This document shows positions 36,831 to 44,683 of a DNA stretch of 64,000 bases, in pieces (position 1 is the stretch's first letter; every line of letters begins with the position of its first letter). The notes beneath the pieces were generated by a model that was not told the origin of the DNA, made no database searches, and was given only the letters and a program-made list of their open reading frames with translations. Position numbers and translations under genes: made by a program. The stretch is taken from NCBI GenBank assembly GCA_031963405.1, contig JASSUJ010000001.1:2356001-2420000 (forward strand). Reading direction: 5' to 3'. Origin of the DNA: JASSUD01 sp031963405. Lineage in GTDB: Bacteria; Pseudomonadota; Gammaproteobacteria; Burkholderiales; Burkholderiaceae.

Positions 36831-37592
36831 ATGTTTCCCATAAGCCGTGCATTATTGGCTCGTGTTTCTACGTTTGCTTTGTTTGCTTTTTTAGCTACGC
36901 AATCAGCCGTGTCCGTGGCCGGTGCATTAACCACTGACGATACGGATATGCTAGGTAAGGATAAATGGCAGTTCGAGTTGAGCACCGAATTCTCAACTTT
37001 CGTCACCAGTCGTGAGAATGTTTGGACGCCCGAATTAAGTTATGGACTGAGCGATTCGGTATATATCTTTATCAATTTTCCTTCTCAGCATTTAAGACCT
37101 GATGGAGAGCCATCGGCGCGCGGGATTAATGACCCTTCATTTAATTTAAAGTGGCGTTTTTATGAAAGGGGTGGCTTGTCATTTGCCTTCGCACCTTCTA
37201 TCACCGCGCCATTGGCTAATGAGGAAGAGGGCTTAGGTAATGGTCGTGCGACTTACCGTGCGATTGGTTTAATGCAGTATGAAACCGGTGCGTTTACTTG
37301 GCTGCTTAATGCGGGTTATATCCGCAATAACAATGTCAACGGCGATCGTCGCAATCTTTGGAGCGCATCGGCAGGTATGTACTATCAGTTGAATCCGCAG
37401 ACAAAGCTTGGATTTGATTATGGCTATAACAGCAATAATGACCCAAATATCACGCAGCTTGAGCACTTTGCTGGGATTGGCGCGGTTTATAGCCCGAACG
37501 ATCAGTTAGATTTTACCTTGGGTTATAAGCGTGGCTTCAATCGAGATTCGCTTGACCATTCTTGGATAACTAGCGTTGTTGTCCACTTCTAA
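36831..37592 (+). CDS. Outer-membrane beta-barrel protein, MetA-pathway phenol-degradation-like
   Basis: A 253-residue protein with a signal peptide (MFPISRALLARVSTFALFAF, cleavage near SVAGA). Alternating hydrophobic beta-strands follow (WQFELSTEFSTFVTS, FNLKWRFYERGGLSFAFAPS) with a terminal Phe, as in outer-membrane barrels. The layout resembles the small barrel family named for the MetA phenol-degradation pathway, whose cargo is unknown. The frame opens at a TTG at 36825; the ATG at 36831 after AAAGGA is the better start. A palindromic repeat follows 5 bases after the stop and may terminate it. Confidence 0.75.
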   Translation: MFPISRALLARVSTFALFAFLATQSAVSVAGALTTDDTDMLGKDKWQFELSTEFSTFVTSRENVWTPELSYGLSDSVYIFINFPSQHLRPDGEPSARGINDPSFNLKWRFYERGGLSFAFAPSITAPLANEEEGLGNGRATYRAIGLMQYETGAFTWLLNAGYIRNNNVNGDRRNLWSASAGMYYQLNPQTKLGFDYGYNSNNDPNITQLEHFAGIGAVYSPNDQLDFTLGYKRGFNRDSLDHSWITSVVVHF

Positions 37593-37596
37593 TATC

Positions 37597-37660
37597 TAAG
37601 GAAGGTCTGCATAACTCTGTGGCGGCACCACGCCTCCTCCGAGTTATGCAGACCTTCTTC
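37597..37660. repeat. Short palindromic repeat, CTGCATAA class, terminator-like
   Basis: The 19-base ends AAGGAAGGTCTGCATAACTC / GAGTTATGCAGACCTTCTT are perfect inverted copies around a 23-base core. It lies between the convergent barrel gene and recD and could fold as a terminator for the barrel gene. Confidence 0.8.
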
Positions 37661-37689
37661 TCTCTTCGTTTATTCAGCGCTTTTCCCTT

Positions 37690-39723
37690 CTATATTTTCT
37701 CTCTTTGCACAACAAGAGTTGCCGCTTCGTGTAGGCGCTTGCTAAGCCCAGAATGGCGCTGCGCAGAATTTGTTGCTGCATACGTCAAAATAGCCGGTGC
37801 TCCAACCAGCATAACTTGGTTACGGGCTCGTGTTACTGCTGTATAGAGGAGGGCACGTGTCAATGTGCGCGTTGGCGTAGCGGGTAGCACTAGTGCCGCG
37901 CAAGCAAATTCAGAGCCCTGAGATTTATGCACAGTCATTGCAAAGGCAGTTTCATGCGGTGGTAATGTGGCCGGAGAAAACCAGCGCCAACCTCCCTGCG
38001 GGGTGGGAAAGACAATACGCAAAGCATCTTTGCCATAAGGTAGCGCAATGCCAATATCGCCATTGAAAAGTTCCAACGCGTAGTCATTGCGCATAATCAT
38101 CACAGGTCGGCCAACAAACCAGGTATCGCCTGGGTGAGACGTATGGAAAGCCGCTGGATAAACTCGATTAATAGCTTGACGTATCGACAAGGTAAGTAGG
38201 GCATTCAGCTTATCCACGCCACGTAGCCCATCGCGCATTGCAGCTAGCACGCGATAGCGGTTAAGCGCTGCAAAAAGTGGTGTGCAATCCAATGCTTCAC
38301 CGCTTTCAGAAACATGGCGTAAAGCTTGGGTAAGCGCTTTTATATAAGGCGCGAAGCCAGCCGCAAGCTGCGTTAGCGTGTGCTCGGATAAGGCTGCCTC
38401 AGTATCCTCAAGGAGCACGACTTCGGCTGTGGGGTCATCCGCCTGAACGGTAAGTGTTGCCAGCATTTCCGCGGGTAACCCTGCATTAATTGCGCGAGAT
38501 AAGCGCCCAATCGCTGAGTCAGCAGCAAATCGGTAATTGCGCTCCAGCCAAATGACACTATTGGCCAGCGGCTCAAAGTTTGGTTTGTGCTTAGCTTGAA
38601 GGCTAGCCATTGAATCGGATGCATTAGGTAAAGCGGCAGTCAGTCGCTTTTTATCAAGCTTAAGTGCGGTGTTTAATTGATCTAGATATGGCTCAGTCCA
38701 GCTAGGTTGTGCGCTCAATTCGGCGAAAACTGCACCCGCTTCAACCGCAGATAATTGATTTTTATCCCCTAATAAAATGAGCTTGGTGGTTGGCGCTAAA
38801 GCCTCGATAAGCTGTACAGCAAGGGTGATATCAAGCATTGATGCTTCATCCACAATCACCACATCGTAAGGTAGCGAGGCTGCACTGGCATGGCGTAAGC
38901 CGCTGCGAAGATGGGGGTTGCCAAGTAGTCGATGTAGGGTAGAGGCTGTGCGTGGCAGGCGCGCCGCGAGGGCGGTAGGTAAATGGTGCGCGTTAAGTGC
39001 GAGTGCTTGCGCCATTCGTTGCGCAGCGCGCCCAGTTGGCGCTGCAAGCGCAATACGCAAGGTAGGCTCAGCCTCAAGCAAACATGCCAACATGCCTACT
39101 ACCGTCGTTGTTTTTCCGGTGCCGGGCCCACCACTGATGATAGTGAGCGAATTAGATAAAGCTAGGGCGGTGGCAACTTGCTGTATATCGATTTCTTCTT
39201 TACCAAGCGGCGCTTTAAAGTAGCGAGCGAGCCGCTCATGTAAAGGAGCTGTTTCAAGCGTTCCGGTTTTTTCTCTGTCAGTCGCTCGGCTTATTGCTGG
39301 GGAAAACAAATCAGCTGCTGTGGCTTGCGCCGCATCAGAACGTCTAACAAGCGCTTGGGCTAAGCGTCGTTCATAGGCATAGTAGCGAGCTAAATACAGC
39401 CTGTCTTCTGCATCGAGCACAAGTGGTAGTAGCTCGGCATTATCTGCGCGACCATCACACACCACACCGCTTGCCAATAAGCTGGCGCGTATATTAGGTA
39501 GTGCCTGATTAAGCTGTGTGGCAAGGGGAGCGAGCGGTACGCATACATGCCCATGGCTAGTGGCGCGACTGATTTCTGCAGCTATCTGTCCCACTAACTC
39601 GGCACTCGTTGTTGAGGCCCCTAGATGCTGGGCTAAGGTATTGATGCGCTGCGCAAAACCTAGCGCGAGAGCAGCCTCGGTTTCTTCAACGCTATTCAGA
39701 CGGGGATGTAAGAATTTATCCAC
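37690..39723 (-). CDS. recD: Exodeoxyribonuclease V alpha subunit RecD
   Basis: The 677-residue SF1B helicase subunit of RecBCD. It has the Walker A SGGPGTGKTTT, motif II VIVDEASMLDI, LLGDKNQLSAVEAGAVF, and the C-terminal MTVHKSQGSEF and LLYTAVTRAR motifs. Length is normal. It starts with GTG at 39723. recB, which normally precedes recD, is absent here: the upstream DNA is two palindromic repeats and then amn on the other strand. RecB and RecC must lie elsewhere or be lost. Confidence 0.94.
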   Translation of the reverse strand: MDKFLHPRLNSVEETEAALALGFAQRINTLAQHLGASTTSAELVGQIAAEISRATSHGHVCVPLAPLATQLNQALPNIRASLLASGVVCDGRADNAELLPLVLDAEDRLYLARYYAYERRLAQALVRRSDAAQATAADLFSPAISRATDREKTGTLETAPLHERLARYFKAPLGKEEIDIQQVATALALSNSLTIISGGPGTGKTTTVVGMLACLLEAEPTLRIALAAPTGRAAQRMAQALALNAHHLPTALAARLPRTASTLHRLLGNPHLRSGLRHASAASLPYDVVIVDEASMLDITLAVQLIEALAPTTKLILLGDKNQLSAVEAGAVFAELSAQPSWTEPYLDQLNTALKLDKKRLTAALPNASDSMASLQAKHKPNFEPLANSVIWLERNYRFAADSAIGRLSRAINAGLPAEMLATLTVQADDPTAEVVLLEDTEAALSEHTLTQLAAGFAPYIKALTQALRHVSESGEALDCTPLFAALNRYRVLAAMRDGLRGVDKLNALLTLSIRQAINRVYPAAFHTSHPGDTWFVGRPVMIMRNDYALELFNGDIGIALPYGKDALRIVFPTPQGGWRWFSPATLPPHETAFAMTVHKSQGSEFACAALVLPATPTRTLTRALLYTAVTRARNQVMLVGAPAILTYAATNSAQRHSGLSKRLHEAATLVVQREKI

Positions 39724-39799
39724 AAATTCGCTTAAGAGTGTTTAGCTGAGCAAGAGCATGTATAAACTAGAGCATATAGAACTCTTTGAATGAATGTTT

Positions 39800-39920
39800 A
39801 AAAGGAACCTCTGCATAACCCCTGTAGCGGCGTCATGCCGACTGCATTTGCCTATTTCTTGTACTAATGTACTGGCAGCAAAGGCATTCCTTGCTACAGG
39901 GGTTATGCAGAGGTTCCTTA
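39800..39920. repeat. Long palindromic repeat, CTGCATAA class
   Basis: The 28-base ends (AAGGAACCTCTGCATAACC... and ...GGTTATGCAGAGGTTCCTT) are near-perfect inverted copies, extended by CCTGTAGC / GCTACAGG. The core has GTACTAATGTACTGGC and GGCATTCCTTGC. One of the best copies. Confidence 0.85.
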
Positions 39921-39990
39921 GCTAAGGAAGCGCTGAATAAATCCAGCTGTTCCCGGCTTATTGTCTACATTATTCAACATTTCCTTAAGG
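39921..39990. repeat. Short palindromic repeat, CTGAATAA class
   Basis: The left end CTAAGGAAGCGCTGAATAAA and the right end ATTATTCAACATTTCCTTAA are inverted. It directly abuts the copy at 39800-39920, so a CTGCATAA-class and a CTGAATAA-class member lie side by side. Confidence 0.7.
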
Positions 39991-40102
39991 AAGTTTTGCC
40001 TAGTCCGGAGGCTATGTTATGTCTCCCTTTTTTACATTAGGCACTATGACGTTGACTGCTGACTAAGCGCAAAAGAATACGTTCGCTAACTTAATCTAAA
40101 CC

Positions 40103-41611
40103 ATGAATGTGCCACTTACTTCCGAATTGATTGAAGATCCAAAGCAAGCCCTTGAACGTTTATCCGCGCTTTATGAAGCTAGCACAGCTACCCTGCGCGC
40201 AGCCTTTGCGCGCTATCGACGGGGCGAGCCTTTAATGACGCGTGTGCGTGCTTGCTATCCATTCGTGCGGGTTCGCACACAAACTAGTACACGTATTGAT
40301 TCGCATCAATCGTATGGATTTGTATCAGGGCCAGGGGTTTTTGAAACTACTGTAACGCGTCCTGATTTGTTTAGTCACTATTATGGTGAGCAGCTCCATC
40401 TTTTGATGCGTAATCATCGTATTGCGATTGAGGTTGGCCTGTCGGCGCAACCGATTCCACTGCATTTCGCTTTTCCTGAAGGTATCCATGTAGAAGGGGA
40501 GCTGAGTCCAGAGCAATTGAATCAATTGCGCGAGCTGTTTGATGTGCCTGATCTGGCCGTGCTGGATGATCGTATTGTCAACGGTACCTATGAACCCTTG
40601 CCCGGCGAGCCACGGCCGCTTGCTTTGTTTACTGCGCCACGGGTGGATTTTTCTTTGCACCGCTTAAAACATTACACAGCTACCTCCCCCCTTCATTTTC
40701 AAAAGCATGTGCTGTACACGAATTATCAGTTTTACATCGATGAATTCGTGGCTTATTGCCATCAGTTAATGACGTATACCGATGATCCGACAGAGCGTGC
40801 TTATCGCAGCCAATATGTCGCTTTCGTTGAGCCAGGGGATGTGGTAACGGTGAATGCCAATTTGGGTGAGGGTGCTCAGCAGAATGCAAATAACGATGAG
40901 AAGGCTGTGCCTGCACGCTTACCGCAAATGCCGGCCTATCACCTAAAGCGAGCCGATGGCAGCGGTATCACTATGTTAAATATTGGAGTCGGGCCATCAA
41001 ACGCAAAAACGATTACTGACCATATCGCTGTTTTACGCCCCCATGCCTGGATTATGCTGGGTCATTGTGCCGGTCTGCGTAATACGCAACGACTGGGTGA
41101 TTATGTGCTGGCGCATGGCTATGTGCGTGAAGATCATGTGCTCGATGCTGATTTACCGCTGTGGGTGCCGGTGCCTGCATTAGCCGAAGTTCAGCTGGCA
41201 TTGGAGAGCGCAGTTGCTGAAGTGACTCAACTTGAAGGACAGGATTTAAAGCGAGTCATGCGCACCGGCACAGTGGCAAGCGTCGATAACCGCAATTGGG
41301 AGCTGCGCGACTATCTAGAGCCCGTGCGACGCTTCTCACAGAGCCGTGCCATTGCGCTTGATATGGAAAGTGCCACGATTGCAGCCAACGGCTTCCGCTT
41401 TCGCGTTCCCTATGGCACGCTCTTATGCGTATCTGATAAGCCATTGCACGGCGCACTCAAACTCTTTGGCATGGCAGATCAATTTTATCGAACCCAGGTC
41501 AAGCAGCATTTGCGCATTGGCATGCGCGCCATGGAATTGCTACGCGAAAGTGGGCCCGACCGCCTCCATAGCCGCAAACTGAGAAGCTTTGCCGAAGTTG
41601 CATTTCAGTAG
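40103..41611 (+). CDS. amn: AMP nucleosidase
   Basis: Hydrolyses AMP to adenine and ribose 5-phosphate, balancing adenylate pools. The 502-residue protein has the N-terminal AMNp_N domain (RYRRGEPLMTRVRACYPFVR) and a C-terminal purine-phosphorylase-like domain (MLNIGVGPSNAKTITDH, WIMLGHCAGLR, ALDMESATIAANGFRFR). Length is normal. It is followed by a terminator hairpin. Confidence 0.95.
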   Translation: MNVPLTSELIEDPKQALERLSALYEASTATLRAAFARYRRGEPLMTRVRACYPFVRVRTQTSTRIDSHQSYGFVSGPGVFETTVTRPDLFSHYYGEQLHLLMRNHRIAIEVGLSAQPIPLHFAFPEGIHVEGELSPEQLNQLRELFDVPDLAVLDDRIVNGTYEPLPGEPRPLALFTAPRVDFSLHRLKHYTATSPLHFQKHVLYTNYQFYIDEFVAYCHQLMTYTDDPTERAYRSQYVAFVEPGDVVTVNANLGEGAQQNANNDEKAVPARLPQMPAYHLKRADGSGITMLNIGVGPSNAKTITDHIAVLRPHAWIMLGHCAGLRNTQRLGDYVLAHGYVREDHVLDADLPLWVPVPALAEVQLALESAVAEVTQLEGQDLKRVMRTGTVASVDNRNWELRDYLEPVRRFSQSRAIALDMESATIAANGFRFRVPYGTLLCVSDKPLHGALKLFGMADQFYRTQVKQHLRIGMRAMELLRESGPDRLHSRKLRSFAEVAFQ

Positions 41612-41884
41612 CCTCAACCATCTAACACAGCCCCTTCTTGTAAAAGGGGGCTGTGTTATGTCTATCTTTCTAAGCTCAATTAGTATTTCTTAGCGAAGGT
41701 CTGCAGATGCGGCCCTCGGCTTATGCCCCTTCTTTCGTCCCCTTTTGCCGTTTCTAAAAGAAGTCTAATGCGGGCTCACTACTAGTTTGGTGTAGTGAGG
41801 TTGCGAAATTCCTAGGTACGGGCAAAGTACACGCCGGTTTTTGTGCCTCTACTCACCAATAAGGGGGCCGCTAAAAATAGACGC
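41612..41884. other. Intergenic region after amn
   Basis: Holds the amn terminator and a half palindromic repeat (GCGAAGGTCTGCAGATGC near 41694-41711). Nothing else seen. Confidence 0.5.
41623..41658 (+). terminator. amn: Terminator hairpin after amn
   Basis: TAACACAGCCCCTT pairs with AAGGGGGCTGTGTTA, with one bulge. It starts 11 bases past the amn stop. No long T-run follows (only TCTATCTTTC). Confidence 0.7.
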
Positions 41885-42907
41885 TTAAGCGTGTTGCCCA
41901 GGATAGGTAAGCAAAGGGTTAGATATATTTTGTGGCAAACTTTCCGATAAAGATGGATTCCCCAATAAATAATTATTAGAAAGAGATAGCGTCACTTCTA
42001 TTTCGTAATAACTTCTATTATTTTGCTCGGGTATAGCGAGGTCGCGAGTATTTTGAATGGATTCTCTTAAATAATAATTATCTATTTCTTTATGAATAGT
42101 GCTAAATTTTTTATGTATAGATTCCAGCGCTTTTTTAAGCTTTTTAATTTGGGCTTCATTGGCTTTCCATTCTTTTTCTTTATAGGCTCCGTTGATATCG
42201 TGCAAATTAAATCTTTCTTGAATTGCGCGAGGTAATATGGTCAGTATGGCATTGATCGTACTAGATGCTTCGGGCGAGAGTTGTACAATGTGTGCGCCGC
42301 CTAAATAAGCCAAGACACTATTGATCAACGCTGCTGCGATTGTCACAATCCATGTCACCCAACGTTTTTTTAGAAAGCATGGGTGTTTATAAGGATTATC
42401 AAGGAGCAGTTTTACTTCTTTTAATAAATTTTTAGTATTTTTTTGAGCTTGCTCGATGATATTGATAGTTCGATCATTAAATATTATGTTGGTAGGTCTT
42501 ATTTGATTAGAGTAATTGATGTCTTTGGAAATAATTCCAATATTTTCAAAGAAAATTTGATCTAGATAGCTTAATGATAATTCCATGCCTTTAATATAGG
42601 CGTCAATATCAATTTCCTCCTCAGATAATGAAATTTGCTCTGACGCATCATCTGACTCTACAGAAGCGTCACTCTCTACAGAAGTATCGCTAGCTAAATT
42701 TTTCCTTAAATTTTTAAATTTCTTTAATAAGCCTGATTCTTTTAATGATTCGAGCTGCGCTAAGGCTTCTTGGATATGAGTGCGTATTAGGTTTCTCGAG
42801 GCCAAATGGATGGCTGTATGAGACGCATGAAATGCTTGACACTCTGGCTCTCTTGAGTTGGTTGAACTGGTGGGCATTCCAGACAGGCGAATTGAAATAA
42901 ACGACAT
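41885..42907 (-). CDS. Putative membrane effector, one TM segment
   Basis: A 340-residue protein I do not recognise. The N-terminus is Ser/Thr/Pro-rich (MSFISIRLSGMPTSSTNSRE). An acidic Ser/Asp stretch (about 73-95) precedes helices, then one hydrophobic segment at about 183-203 (WVTWIVTIAAALINSVLAYL), a further mildly hydrophobic stretch, and coiled-coil-like helices (EKEWKANEAQIKKLKKALE). A good ribosome site (GGAGG) precedes the ATG at 42907. The plan resembles the gene at 6674-7738. Secreted membrane effector is inferred. Confidence 0.6.
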   Translation of the reverse strand: MSFISIRLSGMPTSSTNSREPECQAFHASHTAIHLASRNLIRTHIQEALAQLESLKESGLLKKFKNLRKNLASDTSVESDASVESDDASEQISLSEEEIDIDAYIKGMELSLSYLDQIFFENIGIISKDINYSNQIRPTNIIFNDRTINIIEQAQKNTKNLLKEVKLLLDNPYKHPCFLKKRWVTWIVTIAAALINSVLAYLGGAHIVQLSPEASSTINAILTILPRAIQERFNLHDINGAYKEKEWKANEAQIKKLKKALESIHKKFSTIHKEIDNYYLRESIQNTRDLAIPEQNNRSYYEIEVTLSLSNNYLLGNPSLSESLPQNISNPLLTYPGQHA

Positions 42908-42939
42908 ATCTGCCTCCAGCAGGTGAAATTCATGTGGAT

Positions 42940-43034
42940 AGAAGCGCTGAATAGGCTGCGTGTGGCAGCTGTACTAGTTTGTTATTGTCTTCACCGCCCT
43001 TGCTTGCTCACGCCTTATTCAGTGCTTTCTTAGA
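42940..43034. repeat. Palindromic repeat, CTGAATAA class
   Basis: The left end GAAGCGCTGAATAGGC and the right end GCCTTATTCAGTGCTTTC are inverted. It sits 33 bases upstream of the membrane-effector gene start. Confidence 0.7.
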
Positions 43035-43056
43035 TGCTATGCGCGCTTTCTTCTAA

Positions 43057-43223
43057 GAACCTGTCTACAAATTGCCTAAAAGGCTGTGATTCGCGTTTTT
43101 TCAAATCCTGGGTGGTGCTCGGAATCCTCATGTACACCCACGTACACTCCGGTTCCTGCAAGGTTTACTCAACTAAGGGCCTCCCCCGACTGACAACCTT
43201 TTAGACAATTTGTAGACAGGTTC
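43057..43223. mobile_element. MITE-like element with TAA flanks
   Basis: The 27-base ends (GAACCTGTCTACAAATTG and CAATTTGTAGACAGGTTC at the extremities, extending to CTAAAAGG / CCTTTTAG) are inverted copies with one mismatch. TAA lies outside both ends (43054-43056 and 43224-43226), a likely 3-base target duplication. The 167-base element has no coding capacity. Confidence 0.75.
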
Positions 43224-43533
43224 TAATGGTGTGGCGCTTGGTTCAGTTTCAATTTGTTTTTTAGTGGCAAAATTGCCTCACTGATTGAAGCTGCCTTGAA
43301 GCTAATCATAACGAGAGATAAACAGGTAGCGTTCTTTTAAAATCGGTAATTCACCTGCTAAGGTGCTGATTTTGATAGGTGAAAATTCCTGTGTTGTTTA
43401 AGACAAGTGCTTGGGGTTTGCTCACAAATTGACTAAAAGTGATTAATCTTGAGGGGCGCGTGACATTCAGTCGCTGAGCCTGGATAAATTATTTTTTTAG
43501 ATTGAGTCAGGAACGTAAGTGATATAGGAGGAG

Positions 43534-43577
43534 GCAAGGAAGGTCTGCATAACGGGGAGGTCGCGTTATGCAGCGCT
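43534..43577. repeat. Short palindromic repeat, CTGCATAA class
   Basis: AAGGAAGGTCTGCATAACG at the left pairs with CGCGTTATGCAGCGCT at the right around a very short core. Confidence 0.6.
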
Positions 43578-43602
43578 CATCATTTAATTTGATGATTAAG
43601 AA

Positions 43603-43675
43603 CGCCGCTAGCCTGCGTAAAGTGAATCTTGCGCAGGCTAGCGGCGAGGCTGGCAGTGGCAAAGCATTGCCACTG
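43603..43675. terminator. Two perfect hairpins downstream of nusB
   Basis: Stem 1 has 15 base pairs (CGCCGCTAGCCTGCG / CGCAGGCTAGCGGCG) with a 14-base loop. Stem 2 has 9 (CAGTGGCAA / TTGCCACTG) with a 4-base loop. Stem 2 lies 20 bases past the nusB stop and probably ends the rib-nusB transcript, although no U-run follows. Confidence 0.6.
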
Positions 43676-43694
43676 AGGGAGAAAAATCGAAGGC

Positions 43695-44159
43695 TTATGG
43701 CGTGCCGCTGGGACGACGCTCACTACGTTCATTTTGCTCGCGCTGGACTTCAAGAGGGCGTAGCTGTGAAGCTAATTTATCGAGAATGCCATTGATGTAT
43801 TTATAGCCTTCTACACTACCGAAAGTTTTGGTGAGCTCAACTGCTTCGTTAATTATCACGCGGTAGGGTATGTCGAGATGATGAATCAGTTCATAAGCGC
43901 CCATCAAGAGAACCGCATGCTCAACGGGTGACACCTCTTTAAGCGGACGGTCCAAATAAGGCGTTAGCTGCGCTTTAAGCTCATCAGCTGTACGCATTAC
44001 CCCAAATAGAAGCGCTTCAAAATGTTCGTTGTCTGCTTTCTCAAAGCCTTGCTCTTCTCGCATTTGCCGCGCAATTTCTTTGGCGTCTTCTTGCGTTAGC
44101 AACCATTGGTAAAGGCTCTGCGTGACAAATTTGCGAGCACGATGGCGGGGATTGTTCAT
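43695..44159 (-). CDS. nusB: Transcription antitermination factor NusB
   Basis: A 154-residue RNA-binding protein that works with NusE (S10) at boxA of rRNA operons. It has ARKFVTQSLYQWL, the core SPVEHAVLLMGAYEL, and RVIINEAVELTKTFGSVEGYKYINGILDKLA. The start overlaps the ribH stop by four bases (ATGA), showing coupling, as in the usual ribH-nusB pair. Confidence 0.95.
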   Translation of the reverse strand: MNNPRHRARKFVTQSLYQWLLTQEDAKEIARQMREEQGFEKADNEHFEALLFGVMRTADELKAQLTPYLDRPLKEVSPVEHAVLLMGAYELIHHLDIPYRVIINEAVELTKTFGSVEGYKYINGILDKLASQLRPLEVQREQNERSERRPSGTP

Positions 44160-44647
44160 GCGTCGCTTTCGTCGTCATCGAGTGCTAGCTGTTCAAGCGC
44201 ACTGCACATATTCGCCATTTCGATAGCCGTACGCGCGGCATGGCGGCCTTTTTCAACAATGCGAACCAGCGCTTGCTCATCATTCTCAGTGGTTAACACA
44301 GCATTGCCAATCGGTATGCCAAAATCAAGGCTAATGCGTGTGATGCCGGAAGCGCTTTCATTGGATACCACTTCAAAATGATAAGTGTCGCCACGCACCA
44401 CTGCTCCAATCGCTAGCAGGGCATCAAATTGTCCGCTTTCTGCTAGCTTTTGTAGCGCGAGCGGAATTTCAAGCGCGCCTGGTACGGTGACAAGCAATAC
44501 ATCTTCGCCCAGTACGCCAAGTTGCTCAAGCTCTTTAATGCAAGCATGGGTTAGACCGTCGCCGATAGCCTCGTTAAAACGCGCTTGTACAATACCAATG
44601 CGCAGACCATCGCCGTTGTAGTTAGGGGAGTAATGTCCAGTTTCCAT
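44156..44647 (-). CDS. ribH: 6,7-dimethyl-8-ribityllumazine synthase RibH
   Basis: The penultimate step of riboflavin synthesis. It is 163 residues with IGIVQARFNEAI, the substrate loop VTVPGALEIPLALQKLA, and AIGAVVRGDTYHFEVVSNE with the catalytic His. Length is normal. Order ribBA-ribH-nusB is kept; the gap to ribBA is 36 bases. Confidence 0.96.
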   Translation of the reverse strand: METGHYSPNYNGDGLRIGIVQARFNEAIGDGLTHACIKELEQLGVLGEDVLLVTVPGALEIPLALQKLAESGQFDALLAIGAVVRGDTYHFEVVSNESASGITRISLDFGIPIGNAVLTTENDEQALVRIVEKGRHAARTAIEMANMCSALEQLALDDDESDA

Positions 44648-44683
44648 AAGAGCGTGTCGAAAATAAAGAAAGAAAAAAGTTCC

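Larger units (their letters stand above)
39724..40102. other. Divergent intergenic region filled by repeats
   Basis: 39800-39920 and 39921-39990 are two adjacent palindromic repeats (separate entries). The remainder must hold recD and amn promoters; none is clear. Confidence 0.5.
42908..43694. other. Repeat-rich 790-bp intergenic region
   Basis: In order: a CTGAATAA-class repeat (42940-43034), a MITE-like element (43057-43223), a small CTGCATAA repeat (43534-43577), and two perfect hairpins (43603-43675). No gene supported. Confidence 0.6.

Noticed and set aside
43568..43795. 75-residue plus-strand open frame
   Set aside because: Runs through a repeat, two hairpins and the antisense of nusB.
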